Below are positions 43,515 to 51,709 of a stretch of 64,000 nucleotides of DNA, piece after piece. A program made the translations under genes and the position numbers. Source of the DNA: Bacillus sp. ISL-45 (GTDB lineage Bacteria; Bacillota; Bacilli; Bacillales; Cytobacillaceae). Position 1 is the first letter of the stretch, and every line of letters starts with the position of its first letter. Location: the NCBI RefSeq assembly GCF_018613195.1, contig NZ_JAGGQQ010000013.1:48838-112837 (forward strand). Direction: 5' to 3'. The notes beneath the pieces were generated by a model. It was not told the DNA's origin. It was given only the letters and a program-made list of their open reading frames with translations, and made no database searches.

Positions 43515-43706
43515 TTACGGTGTGGTATTTCCTGTTTCAGCCCCTTTGACTGCTGTAAGAACTTCATTAAACATAGTAACAATCTCTGTACGAAGAGCAG
43601 CCAAAATCCCAACAACCGCTACCGCAATAACCCCAAGTACCAAACCGTACTCAGTCATACCTTGTCCTTGTTCTTCTGTGAATAGTGCTTTCATTTTTGC
43701 TTTCAT
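43515..43706 (-). CDS. flp: Flp-family type IVb major pilin
   Basis: 63 residues, the structural subunit of the Tad pilus. The leader MKAKMKALFTEEQG would be cut after Gly14, giving a mature N terminus QGMTEYGLVLGVIAVAVVG with the essential Glu at mature +5 and Tyr at +6 (pattern G/xxxxEY). A hydrophobic helix follows, then a short tail ending TGNTTP. AAAAGGGG precedes ATG 43706. It is preceded by the DUF192 gene and followed by an attenuator. Confidence 0.94.
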   Translation of the reverse strand: MKAKMKALFTEEQGQGMTEYGLVLGVIAVAVVGILAALRTEIVTMFNEVLTAVKGAETGNTTP

Positions 43707-43722
43707 TGTCTAAAACCCCTTT

Positions 43723-44067
43723 TCATTTTATTAGTTTGATAGAATGACCGACTTTCGTTCCGCTATTCCGGATCGTGCCTTCTGGAAGCTCGAATACGGA
43801 ATACGCACCTTTGCAGCGCTTTCCCATTTTCGCAGGCTCAAGTTGTTCGTCCGCGCCTACAATTTCATCGTTCTCGTTGATGTAAAGAACATCGATGGAA
43901 TAGTTCATAAAAAAGGTATGGATGGACCGGCAGGGCTTTATATAGAGACTGTGTCCTTCTGGCAAGCTTTCTGTCAGCATCAACCCTTTGAATCTGCTGA
44001 AAAAGGTATCTGCTATTTTTACATCCGCTGCCAATTCTTTGCCGTTCGCTTCGTTCACAAGTCTCAT
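43723..44067 (-). CDS. DUF192 family protein at the head of the Tad operon
   Basis: 114 residues of the DUF192 beta-barrel family: ADTFFSRFKGLMLTESLPEG, RSIHTFFMNYSIDVLYIN, and AYSVFELPEGT. ATG 44067 is 9 bases after TTGGAGGTG; the frame is open for 76 more codons upstream, but that stretch is the riboswitch. The function of the family is unknown; it is found beside Tad genes in several Gram-positive and Gram-negative clusters. First gene of the operon, 16 bp before flp. Confidence 0.85.
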   Translation of the reverse strand: MRLVNEANGKELAADVKIADTFFSRFKGLMLTESLPEGHSLYIKPCRSIHTFFMNYSIDVLYINENDEIVGADEQLEPAKMGKRCKGAYSVFELPEGTIRNSGTKVGHSIKLIK

Positions 44068-44095
44068 TTCGCTTTTCACCTCCAACTGTACAAAA

Positions 44096-44125
44096 ATAAC
44101 CCCGCCTTTACCGAAAGGGGGTTCG
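44096..44125 (-). terminator. Terminator of the c-di-GMP riboswitch
   Basis: On the minus strand AACCCCCTTT, loop CGGT, AAAGGCGGGGTT, then ATTTTTG. Its CTTTCGGTA (44109-44117) is exactly complementary to TACCGAAAG at the 3' end of the aptamer (44158-44166), so the two are mutually exclusive. It lies 30 bp before the DUF192 start. Confidence 0.85.
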
Positions 44126-44151
44126 CTGAATACATATTTCATGTAATTCAC

Positions 44152-44245
44152 CCTGATCTTTCGGTAGCTGGCTGGCTTAGCAATGGATTGCCGTAGCCCC
44201 TTTAGCTTTGCGTCGCTGGTTTTCACCAGGTTTGCCTTTATCGAG
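44152..44245 (-). promoter_or_regulatory. c-di-GMP-I (GEMM-I) riboswitch controlling the Tad/Flp operon
   Basis: On the minus strand the conserved GEMM-I core is readable: GGCAAACC (44229-44236), a GAAA-type loop in CCTGGTGAAAACCAGC, GACGCAAAGC, then AAAGGGGCTACGGC, a second hairpin CAATCCATTGC, GCCAGC and CTACCGAAAGATC (44155-44167). This is the bacterial c-di-GMP class I aptamer. The aptamer 3' end can form an antiterminator with the following hairpin. The leader from the likely TSS (near 44271) to the DUF192 start is about 200 nt. Confidence 0.93.
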
Positions 44246-44278
44246 AACCAGTGTATATCCGACTGATCTCTTATCCAC

Positions 44279-44284
44279 ATCATA
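44279..44284 (-). promoter_or_regulatory. Likely -10 box of the Tad operon
   Basis: TATGAT on the minus strand about 35-40 bp upstream of the aptamer. No convincing -35 at 17 bp (TTTTGT); an activator or another sigma factor may be needed. Confidence 0.4.
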
Positions 44285-44289
44285 ATTTG

Positions 44290-44650
44290 AATCATTCTTC
44301 AACAAAATCCATCAAAAATCCTGATTTTTCTAAAAATTTAACCAGGTATTTTTGCTCAGGAAAAAGAAACTACTTTCCGATAGATAGTACTTAAATCACT
44401 ATTCGGATGGTTAACAATTTTCTGATGTGAGTAACTCAGCTGAACAAAGCTTTGATTATGGATAATTAGGCATGCTCCCTTACATAGTTTATAGGTAGAA
44501 TGTTTTATTTTCTGTGGATTTTTCCATCTCGAATAGGCCCTAAACCACTAAATTCCTTGAAATAAATATGGATTTTTATAATATATTTGCATTTCTTTTA
44601 AAAAACCGTCATGCTAGTGGATGAAGAACAACAATGTAATAAAGCGAGCA
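44290..44650. other. Intergenic between divergent Tad operon and SET gene
   Basis: AT-rich, no gene seen. It contains the upstream regulatory regions of both units. Confidence 0.5.
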
Positions 44651-44660
44651 GGTGAAAAAA

Positions 44661-45044
44661 ATGATCGAAGTTAAAACTTCTGAAATTAGCGATGGTGAAT
44701 TCAATAGAGGGATATTCGCAACTCGTGATATTGCAAAAGGCGAATTGATCCATGAGGCTCCCGTGCTATCCTATCCAAACGATCAGCATGTCCATATCGA
44801 GAAAACTGCGCTGGCGGATTATGCCTTCGAATATGGCATCAACCATTCTGCCCTCCTTCTTGGATATGGAATGTTATTCAACCACTCATACGAGCCTAAC
44901 GCAACGTATGAAATCAATTTCGACAATCACACATTTGATTTCTATGCCTACCGTGATATCAGCGCCGGTGAAGAAATTTTCATTAATTATAATGGGGAAG
45001 AGGATAATAACGATCCATTATGGTTCAACAAAGAAGAGGAATAA
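44661..45044 (+). CDS. Small SET-domain protein
   Basis: 127 residues, essentially a minimal SET fold: GRGIFA-like NRGIFATRDIAKGELIHE at the start, GYGMLFNHSYEPNATYEI in the middle (the NHS motif for SAM binding), and the end YRDISAGEEIFINYNGEE (EELTINY equivalent). Such bacterial proteins may methylate lysines of unknown targets. ATG 44661 follows GCAGGTG; an in-frame GTG three codons upstream lies in that site. Isolated gene with its own terminator. Confidence 0.88.
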   Translation: MIEVKTSEISDGEFNRGIFATRDIAKGELIHEAPVLSYPNDQHVHIEKTALADYAFEYGINHSALLLGYGMLFNHSYEPNATYEINFDNHTFDFYAYRDISAGEEIFINYNGEEDNNDPLWFNKEEE

Positions 45045-45049
45045 CAAGA

Positions 45050-45084
45050 AAACGGCTACCCATCCAGGGAGCCGCTTTTTTATG
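45050..45084. terminator. Terminator between convergent SET and histidine kinase genes
   Basis: ACGGCT ... AGCCG followed by CTTTTTTAT; a short GC stem enclosing ACCCATCCAGGG. Confidence 0.7.
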
Positions 45085-45094
45085 AGTTCTCTGC

Positions 45095-46558
45095 CTACGT
45101 TTCCAAACAATCCAGTTCAACAATCACTGTTGTCCCCTTACCCTCTTCACTGATGATCTTCATTGTTCCATTATGCTCCTGGATGATTTTATTGCTCACC
45201 GTCAATCCAAGTCCAATCCCTTTTTCTTTTGTCGTATAAAAAGGCGTCCCAAGGTATCTAAGCCGGTCCGCTTCGATGCCCGTTCCCTCATCTGAAATGC
45301 TTATCTGCACCTTCCCCGAACCTTTCATCTGAAGGTCAATATGAATTTTCCCGCCTTCAGGCATGGATTCAATCGCATTTTTCATAAAGTTTAAAAATAC
45401 CTGTTTTAGCTGGTGCGGATTGCATGAAAGCATGAGATTCTTTTCTTGATAATTAGTGATGATTTGGACATTATGCAACAATGCTTGCGGGTGAATTATT
45501 TTGATTGTGCTGTCCAGGATTGACTTCATGTCTCCCTTTACAAACTTTACCGCCTGCGGCTTTGCAAGTGACATAAACTCATTGACTATCGTATCGATCC
45601 TGTCAAGTTCATTCATGATGATAGCCAGGTAATCCTCCTGCTTCTCCTTATCGAGACATGTCTGCAATAATTTCGAGAAACCTTTCAATGAAGTAAGCGG
45701 ATTGCGAATTTCATGAGCCACTCCTGCTGCCAGCTGTCCGGTGATGGAAAGCCTGTCCAGGTTTCTGATCGTGGCGTCCTGCTTGACACGGTCGGTAATA
45801 TTCCTGCCGACACTGACAAATGACTCTATCTCTTTTTTCTCATTGTAAATCGGTGAAAAATTGTACTCTGTGTAAACCGTATTTTGGTCACAGGTCGTAA
45901 ACTTCTTCCGTAAAATTTGGGGTTCACCTGATTCCAGAATTTCCTCAAGCTTTTTATCAAGAATGACATCTTCATCAGGTGTCAAAAATTCACTCAAGCT
46001 TTTGCCGACAATTTGCTCTGGCTTCAGACCGATTACTTTTTCATGGGAGGGTGATGCATACACTATCACTTTATTCTTATCAATCACCTTGATCATGTCA
46101 GTCGTATTCTCGGTGATCAATTCGTACAATTCCCGGGTTCTATTCAGTTCACGCTCCATGTTCACCATTTTGGTAATGTCACGATAAATCGCAATGATTG
46201 CGATGATTTTCCCGTGCTTATTCCGAAAAGGAGAGTAGGAGACCGCAATATCCAGCATTGATCCGTCTTTATGATATCGCTGGGTTATCATATTTGTAAA
46301 AGCCTTGCCATTCTTGACTTGGGCTATGATTCCTGGAACATAATCAGGGTTTGAGAACTCATAAAAGGTTCTTCCAATCAAGTCTTCTTCTGTATAGCCG
46401 AATATTTCAGTGTACTTATGGTTGATTCTTAAAAATCGATTCTCCATATCGACAATAGCAAATCCGTCAGCCGTGCAATCCAAAAATAAACTCAGCAGTT
46501 CATTAGGATTATAGATTGTTTCATCATCTGTCCCGAATATTGGGAAACTATTACGCAT
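45095..46558 (-). CDS. PAS-domain sensor histidine kinase (KinE/KinA-like)
   Basis: 487 residues without membrane helices. Two PAS/PAC units (about 25-135 and 140-260; motifs FGYTEEDLIGRTFYEFS and VIGLKPEQIVGKSL), then the His box GVAHEIRNPLTSLKGFSKLL. The HATPase follows with NFMKNAIESMPEGGKI, DEGTGI and GIGLGLTVSNKII. The layout resembles cytoplasmic sporulation kinases that feed Spo0F in Bacillus; no response regulator is adjacent, as usual for that group. The signal sensed is unknown. GGAGAG precedes ATG 46558. Confidence 0.9.
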   Translation of the reverse strand: MRNSFPIFGTDDETIYNPNELLSLFLDCTADGFAIVDMENRFLRINHKYTEIFGYTEEDLIGRTFYEFSNPDYVPGIIAQVKNGKAFTNMITQRYHKDGSMLDIAVSYSPFRNKHGKIIAIIAIYRDITKMVNMERELNRTRELYELITENTTDMIKVIDKNKVIVYASPSHEKVIGLKPEQIVGKSLSEFLTPDEDVILDKKLEEILESGEPQILRKKFTTCDQNTVYTEYNFSPIYNEKKEIESFVSVGRNITDRVKQDATIRNLDRLSITGQLAAGVAHEIRNPLTSLKGFSKLLQTCLDKEKQEDYLAIIMNELDRIDTIVNEFMSLAKPQAVKFVKGDMKSILDSTIKIIHPQALLHNVQIITNYQEKNLMLSCNPHQLKQVFLNFMKNAIESMPEGGKIHIDLQMKGSGKVQISISDEGTGIEADRLRYLGTPFYTTKEKGIGLGLTVSNKIIQEHNGTMKIISEEGKGTTVIVELDCLET

Positions 46559-46651
46559 AGAGATCTCTCCAAACTTTTATTCCTTATAAATCTATTTTAC
46601 AGAAGATTTAGATATTTAAAAAGAAATATTTGGCTATCATACTATTAAAAG

Positions 46652-46684
46652 TAAAAAACCGCTATCTTTTGAAAGACAGCGGCA
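46652..46684 (-). terminator. Terminator of hemY
   Basis: On the minus strand CCGCTGTCTTT, loop CAA, AAGATAGCGG, TTTTTTAC. Confidence 0.85.
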
Positions 46685-46688
46685 GATA

Positions 46689-48101
46689 TTACTTTGAAGT
46701 CAGATGGCTGATTACTTTTTCCACCGCAGATTCCGCCTGGTCGATACAGCCAGGGATGCCCACTCCCTCAAATGACCCTCCGGCAAGGAAGACACCAGGA
46801 AGTTCCCGGCTAAGCTGCTTTTTAACTTGGGCAATTCTTTCAAGATGCCCGACCGTATATTGCGGCATCGCTTTTCTCCACCTTGTTATGACATGGAAGA
46901 GGGGTTTTGCGGTAATGTTCATTGTCTTATTCAAGTCTCTTAATACCAGCTCGACGATCTCCTCATCTGACAAATCAACTGCTTCCTGGTCATCCGGTTT
47001 ACCGACATAGCAGCGGAGCAAGGCCATATCATCAGGAGATGTGCCAGGCCATTTCTTGTGCGTCCAGGTACATGCAGTTATCCTGAAATCGCTGTTCCTT
47101 GAAACGAGGAAGCCAGTACCATTGATATCTTTCTCGATTGCTGATTTCGGGAATGCCATCGCGACATTTGCCACGGAATTGGACGGCATATCTGTAAACT
47201 GTTCCATAAATGCGTATTCGGAAAGCATACGCTGGGCATGGAAATGATCAGTAGTAATGACGACACTGTCCGCTGCTTCTACTTCGCCAGTTTCGAAGTG
47301 AACTTGATAGGTATTTCCTGTCTTCGCTACCTTTTTCACAGCATTTCCCTTCATGACCGTCCCCTCTTCCAGGCGGCTTTCAACCCGGTGGATCAACTCC
47401 TCGAGGCCCGTTGACAATGAGATGAACATGCCCTTTTTTGAGCCAGGCTTTTTGGCTGTCTTCGGCGGCTTTGGCATCGATTTATTCAGTCCAACCACCA
47501 GGCTCCGATGCTTCTGTTCAATTTCATAGAAGTTCGGGAACAATGACATCAAGCTCAGTTCATCAATGTCGCCTGCATAAATACCTGACAGTAATGGATC
47601 AATCAGATTGTCGACCACCTCATCGCCCAGCCGATAACGGAAAAATGCTCCAAGTGACTGGTCTGCTTTCGGCTCGCCTTTTGGTAAAATAAAGTCCCCC
47701 GCCGCACGCAATTTCCCCAGAGGTGAAAATAATCCCGATAACGCAAACGGCGTCACCTTCGTAGGTATGCCCATGAAAGAACCCTCGGGCATCGTGTGAA
47801 GCTTGCCTCTAGCGTAAATATAAGATTTGCCGGCTGTGTTGGAAATGATTTTATCCTTGAGGCCAACTTCTTCTATCAATCTCATCGCACTCTTCTTTCT
47901 CGCTATGATCGAATCTGGACCTCTTTCAATAACGAATCCGTCCCGTTTTTCAGTGCTGATGACACCACCAAGGCGTTCGCTTGCCTCAATCAATTTCACT
48001 TTTATGGATAATCGCTTTTCCCTGGCTTCCTTTTGGAGATAATATGCTGCCGCCAGCCCGGTGATCCCGCCGCCAACAACAATGACCTTCTTTTCTTCCA
48101 T
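46689..48101 (-). CDS. hemY: Coproporphyrinogen III / protoporphyrinogen oxidase
   Basis: 470 residues, an FAD-dependent oxidase of the HemY/CgoX type that makes coproporphyrin III in the Gram-positive heme pathway. The dinucleotide loop VGGGITGLAAAYYL is at residues 9-22, with EASERLGGVISTEKRDGF next. The C-terminal FAD site has FLAGGSFEGVGIPGCIDQAESA. ATG 48101 follows TAGGTGAG; a longer GTG start is in that site. In many Bacillus hemY is in hemEHY; here no hemE or hemH is adjacent within the window. Confidence 0.93.
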   Translation of the reverse strand: MEEKKVIVVGGGITGLAAAYYLQKEAREKRLSIKVKLIEASERLGGVISTEKRDGFVIERGPDSIIARKKSAMRLIEEVGLKDKIISNTAGKSYIYARGKLHTMPEGSFMGIPTKVTPFALSGLFSPLGKLRAAGDFILPKGEPKADQSLGAFFRYRLGDEVVDNLIDPLLSGIYAGDIDELSLMSLFPNFYEIEQKHRSLVVGLNKSMPKPPKTAKKPGSKKGMFISLSTGLEELIHRVESRLEEGTVMKGNAVKKVAKTGNTYQVHFETGEVEAADSVVITTDHFHAQRMLSEYAFMEQFTDMPSNSVANVAMAFPKSAIEKDINGTGFLVSRNSDFRITACTWTHKKWPGTSPDDMALLRCYVGKPDDQEAVDLSDEEIVELVLRDLNKTMNITAKPLFHVITRWRKAMPQYTVGHLERIAQVKKQLSRELPGVFLAGGSFEGVGIPGCIDQAESAVEKVISHLTSK

Positions 48102-48391
48102 TCCGCTCACCTATTCTTTAGTAATGTATTGATTATCCTATAGTTGAATTAACTAGGTATGTGAAGTTTTTAACATATTTAAAGTATAGCACCGGAAATT
48201 AAAAGGAAGATGGGAGTTTTTTTACTAAAATGTGAACGAAGAATTTGGAGAAAATAACGAAGGATTTCCTATTTGCGGAATTTGCAGAAACGGGTGCGAT
48301 TTGGAGGGATTCTTTCGGAATCATGTATCTTTCCTTCGCTGGTACTAGATGTCTTTTAATGAAATGTACCCTTATGGAATGCTGGGCCGCT

Positions 48392-48943
48392 GCATAAGGG
48401 TACGATTCGCTCTTTATCGTACCCTTATAGCAGACGAAAACCTTACATAAGGGTATGATTCGCTCTTTATCGTACCCTTATAGCAGACAAAAGCCTCGCA
48501 TAAGGGTACGATTCGCTCTTTATCGTACCCTTATAGCAGACGAAAACCTTGCATAAGGGTATGATTTGCTCTTTATCGTACCCTTATAGCAGACAAAAGC
48601 CTCGCATAAGGGTACGATTCGCTCTTTATCGTACCCTTATAGCAGACGAAAACCTTGCATAAGGATACGATTCGCTCTTTATCGTACCCTTATAGCAGAC
48701 AAAAGCCTCGCATAGGATACGATTCGGTCTTTATCGTACCCTTATAGCAGACGAAAACCTCGCATTAGGGTATGATTTGCTCTTTATCGTACCTTATAGC
48801 AGACAAAAGCCTCGCATAAGGGTACGATTCGCTCTTTATCGTACCCTTATAGCAGACAAAAGCCTCGCATAAGGATACGATTCGGTCTTTATCGTACCCT
48901 TATAGCAGACGAAAACCTCGCATAAGGGTATGATTTGCTCAGG
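48392..48943. repeat. Satellite array of 53-bp units, each a hairpin (about 10.4 copies)
   Basis: Units begin at 48392, 48445, 48498, 48551, 48604, 48657, 48710, 48762, 48814, 48867 and 48920 (period 53; two units 52). Each has a perfect or near-perfect inverted repeat TAAGGGTACGAT-N9-ATCGTACCCTTA (12-bp stem), then a spacer AGCAGACGAAAACCT or AGCAGACAAAAGCCT. Neighbouring units often alternate between the two spacer types. The array lies between the 3' end of the ABC genes (stop at 48946) and the hemY 5' region. There are no unique spacers. Confidence 0.95.
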
Positions 48944-48945
48944 AA

Positions 48946-49743
48946 TCATATATTCATATCTCTTTTTCGGTAAAAGACAAAGGTCACAATTGTGAGTCCC
49001 AGCACCAAGAAGGTTGACAGTGCCAGATAAAACGGTTCAAATCCGCCTTCCTCCAAAACCAGCTTCGCGTCAAAATACTTGAATGGAGTAAGGAATTTCA
49101 ATCCATCCAGCTTTTCAGTCAAATCAATTGCAATCGACAGAATGAAGAGGATGAGCAGGATGCCTGTTGCCAAAGATGTGGCTTTTTTAGCATTCTTAAA
49201 AACTGCGGCAATCGCTGTACCGATTACGAGGAAGATCAACTGAAGGATGAACATTCCGGCCACCAGTAAGGAAATATCCCCGGTCACGTTTTCACCTTCC
49301 GCATATCTCTGGAGCATTCCCACAGAGGAAGCGAAGGTCACTGCATTGAAAATCACAACATTGACCAAAGCCGCCAACAGCTTGGATGTAATCATTCTCG
49401 ACCTCGAAACAGGTTTGACCAGCAGGAACTCCACCGTCTTATCCCGTTCTTCCTTGGCGATGATCGTCGATCCGAGTATCACTGCATGAATGGCTCCCAT
49501 CACGGCAAGATACAAGAATAGGACCCCATAATAACCGATAGGTGTCGACAAATCGAGCGAACCAGTACCCATGATTGCCTGGAGTGATTTAGGCATGTCG
49601 GCCATCAGTGCATTCATTGATTGCCCGGTCCCTTCCAGGCTTGAGTATTTGCCCATGCCCGAAACAACCATGAAAATGACACCGATGCTCCAAATGATCA
49701 GCGACTTGAGATTTGCTTTCATTTCCCTTTTAAAAAGATTCAT
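48946..49743 (-). CDS. ABC exporter, membrane subunit (ABC-2 type), second
   Basis: 265 residues with about six hydrophobic helices and an N-terminal cytoplasmic start MNLFKREMKANLKSLI, typical of ABC-2 permeases (NatB/YhaP-like). The conserved KEERDKTVEFLLVKPVSRSR loop is present, as in the sister permease upstream. The two permeases (265 residues each) are paralogues and probably form the heterodimeric channel with the single ATPase. Export of drugs, peptides or ions is plausible; the substrate is not deducible. Confidence 0.88.
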   Translation of the reverse strand: MNLFKREMKANLKSLIIWSIGVIFMVVSGMGKYSSLEGTGQSMNALMADMPKSLQAIMGTGSLDLSTPIGYYGVLFLYLAVMGAIHAVILGSTIIAKEERDKTVEFLLVKPVSRSRMITSKLLAALVNVVIFNAVTFASSVGMLQRYAEGENVTGDISLLVAGMFILQLIFLVIGTAIAAVFKNAKKATSLATGILLILFILSIAIDLTEKLDGLKFLTPFKYFDAKLVLEEGGFEPFYLALSTFLVLGLTIVTFVFYRKRDMNI

Positions 49744-49758
49744 GATTTTCCCTCCTCC

Positions 49759-50556
49759 CTAAACGGAATGGACATCCTTTTTACCGTACAAATAATAACT
49801 GGCTATGACTGCTGCGATGATAAAAAGTGCACCGGCCAGGATAAAAGAAGTCTCATAGCTCATGTTTTCTGTGATATAGGCAGAGTCAAAATAATTGAAA
49901 GGCGTCAAATAACGCAGCGCCTTATCATCTGTCGTCGAACTGATCATCCCGAGCATGAAAAATCCGAACACAGTACCGAGTGAAACGGAAATAACGGATT
50001 TAATCCGAGGGATAATCACTGAAATAATCATTCCCAGTGCCATGAACATAAGCTGGATGAAAAACAGGGAGATAGCAATCAGGAACAAAGCTGCCTTGTC
50101 AAAATCTTTACCTTCGACAATTGATGCCATCACGAAAGTCACTGTGATAAAAACAATATTGGTGAAAACCAGGGAAAACAGCGCCGCCAGCAGCTTCGCA
50201 GTAACGACCTGCGCCCTTGTAACTGGTTTTGTGAGCAGGAAGTCCGCTGTTTTTTCCCGGGATTCTTTAGATAAAATCGAGGTTCCAAGATTCATAGCCT
50301 GAATGGCGCCCGCCAGCTTCAGGTACAGAAACGCATACGAGAAAAAACCAATCATTGTCGCAATGCTATCCACCGACAATCCGATCGCTTTTCTCAACTC
50401 AACCGGGAAACCTTCAAGCAGTGTCTTGAACTCTTCCGCATCCTTTGAAAAGGAAGGAAACATTGATAAAAACAACACCACTAGCGCCACCAATGACAAG
50501 GTCCAGATCATCGTCGATTTTCGATATGCCTTCAGTTCATGAAGGAATATATTCAT
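49759..50556 (-). CDS. ABC exporter, membrane subunit (ABC-2 type), first
   Basis: 265 residues and about six helices; motif KESREKTADFLLTKPVTRAQ is homologous to the loop in the next gene. AAGGAGGA precedes ATG 50556. It lies 4 bp after the ATPase gene and 15 bp before its paralogue, so the three genes are one unit. Confidence 0.88.
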   Translation of the reverse strand: MNIFLHELKAYRKSTMIWTLSLVALVVLFLSMFPSFSKDAEEFKTLLEGFPVELRKAIGLSVDSIATMIGFFSYAFLYLKLAGAIQAMNLGTSILSKESREKTADFLLTKPVTRAQVVTAKLLAALFSLVFTNIVFITVTFVMASIVEGKDFDKAALFLIAISLFFIQLMFMALGMIISVIIPRIKSVISVSLGTVFGFFMLGMISSTTDDKALRYLTPFNYFDSAYITENMSYETSFILAGALFIIAAVIASYYLYGKKDVHSV

Positions 50557-50559
50557 CGT

Positions 50560-51444
50560 CTATTCCTCCTTTTCATAGTAATGCATGAAAATCTCTTCAA
50601 GGTCAGGCTCCACCACCCAGAGGTTGGCTATCTCGATTTCTGCGATTTTTTTCATGATGGAGTTGATGTTGCCCCTGAAAAGGAAGCTGATTGTTCGGCC
50701 GTCCTGCTCAAGCTGGTTCACACCTTCGATATCAAAAAGACTTTTATCGATGTCGGATTTGGATTCGATTTTGAATTTCTTATAAGTGTTTTCTTTCAAC
50801 GTGCTGATTTTCTCGACAGTGACAATCCGGCCTTCCTTAATGATGGCGACCCTGTCACACAGCCTTTGCACCTCACTGAGAATATGGGACGAAAACAGGA
50901 TTGTCGCGCCTTTCTTGTTTTCTTTTTCAAGAAGGTCAAAGAACTTCTGCTGCATGAGCGGATCAAGCCCGCTCGTCGGTTCGTCAAGAATGATCAGCTT
51001 CGGTTCATGCAGCAGCCCCTGGACAATGCCGACTTTTTTCTTGTTTCCAAGTGAAAGGTCATCGATTTTCTTCGTCAGGTCCAGCTCCATGACGTCAGCA
51101 AGCTCTTTGATTCGATTCGTGCAATCCTTTTTGTAAAAGCTTGCGGAATACTTGAGCAGATCCATGACCTTCATATTGTCATAGTAAAAAACTTCAGAGG
51201 GCAGATAGCCGATGTCTTTTTTAATTTCCGGTGCAGCTGTGATGATATCCTTGCCGAAAATAGTCGCGCTGCCGCTCGTCGGATAAATCAGTGACAGCAG
51301 CGTTCGGATTGTTGTGGATTTTCCCGCACCATTCGGTCCTATGAACCCGAAAACCTCTCCCTCTTTTACATCGAAGCTGACATTCTCAATTCCCCTGGCC
51401 TTGCCGTACATTTTCGTCAGATTGTTAATCTCAATCACGTTCAT
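50560..51444 (-). CDS. ABC exporter, ATP-binding subunit
   Basis: 294 residues: Walker A FIGPNGAGKSTTIRTLL near residue 35, LSLGNKKKVGIVQGLLHEP (signature LSLGN rather than LSGGQ) and LIILDEPTSGLDPLMQQKF. A C-terminal extension of about 80 residues is typical of drug and lantibiotic exporters. GGGAGGG precedes ATG 51444. It is separated from the upstream tetR gene by a 21-bp repeat array, but both lie in the same direction. Confidence 0.92.
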   Translation of the reverse strand: MNVIEINNLTKMYGKARGIENVSFDVKEGEVFGFIGPNGAGKSTTIRTLLSLIYPTSGSATIFGKDIITAAPEIKKDIGYLPSEVFYYDNMKVMDLLKYSASFYKKDCTNRIKELADVMELDLTKKIDDLSLGNKKKVGIVQGLLHEPKLIILDEPTSGLDPLMQQKFFDLLEKENKKGATILFSSHILSEVQRLCDRVAIIKEGRIVTVEKISTLKENTYKKFKIESKSDIDKSLFDIEGVNQLEQDGRTISFLFRGNINSIMKKIAEIEIANLWVVEPDLEEIFMHYYEKEE

Positions 51445-51502
51445 GCCAGACCCTCCCAGATCCTTTTTCTATCTATGTTCAGGTTTATGTGTGAACCTTC
51501 CC

Positions 51503-51690
51503 TTACGGTTGAACCGTGTTTATTTACGGTTAAGCACAGTTTATTTACGGTCGGTCCGAATTTATTTACGGTTGGACATTTTTTATTTACGGTTGGACGG
51601 ATTTTATTTACGGTTGGTCCGTGTTTATTTACGGAAGCATTTTTTATTTTCGGTTGGTCCGAATATTTATTTACGGCTGTGCAACTTTTT
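51503..51690. repeat. Short satellite array (about 9 copies of ~21 bp) between tetR and ABC genes
   Basis: Repeats of TTTATTTACGGTTGG followed by four to seven variable bases, period 20-23 bp; later copies are more diverged (TATTTTCGGTTGG, TTTACGGCTG). It fills nearly all of the region between the tetR stop (51710) and the ATPase start. Reading frames through it (LFTVGPNLFTVG-like) are repeat artefacts, not genes. Confidence 0.9.
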
Positions 51691-51709
51691 ACTGATTGTT
51701 TTCTCGCCC

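Noticed and set aside
43723..44295. 190-residue form of the DUF192 protein
   Set aside because: The extra N-terminal codons are the riboswitch and its terminator. The ribosome site TTGGAGGTG and ATG 44067 fit the domain start.
48392..48943. CRISPR array
   Set aside because: Units are 53 bp, nearly identical throughout with only two alternating spacer types; there are no unique spacers, no leader and no cas genes.
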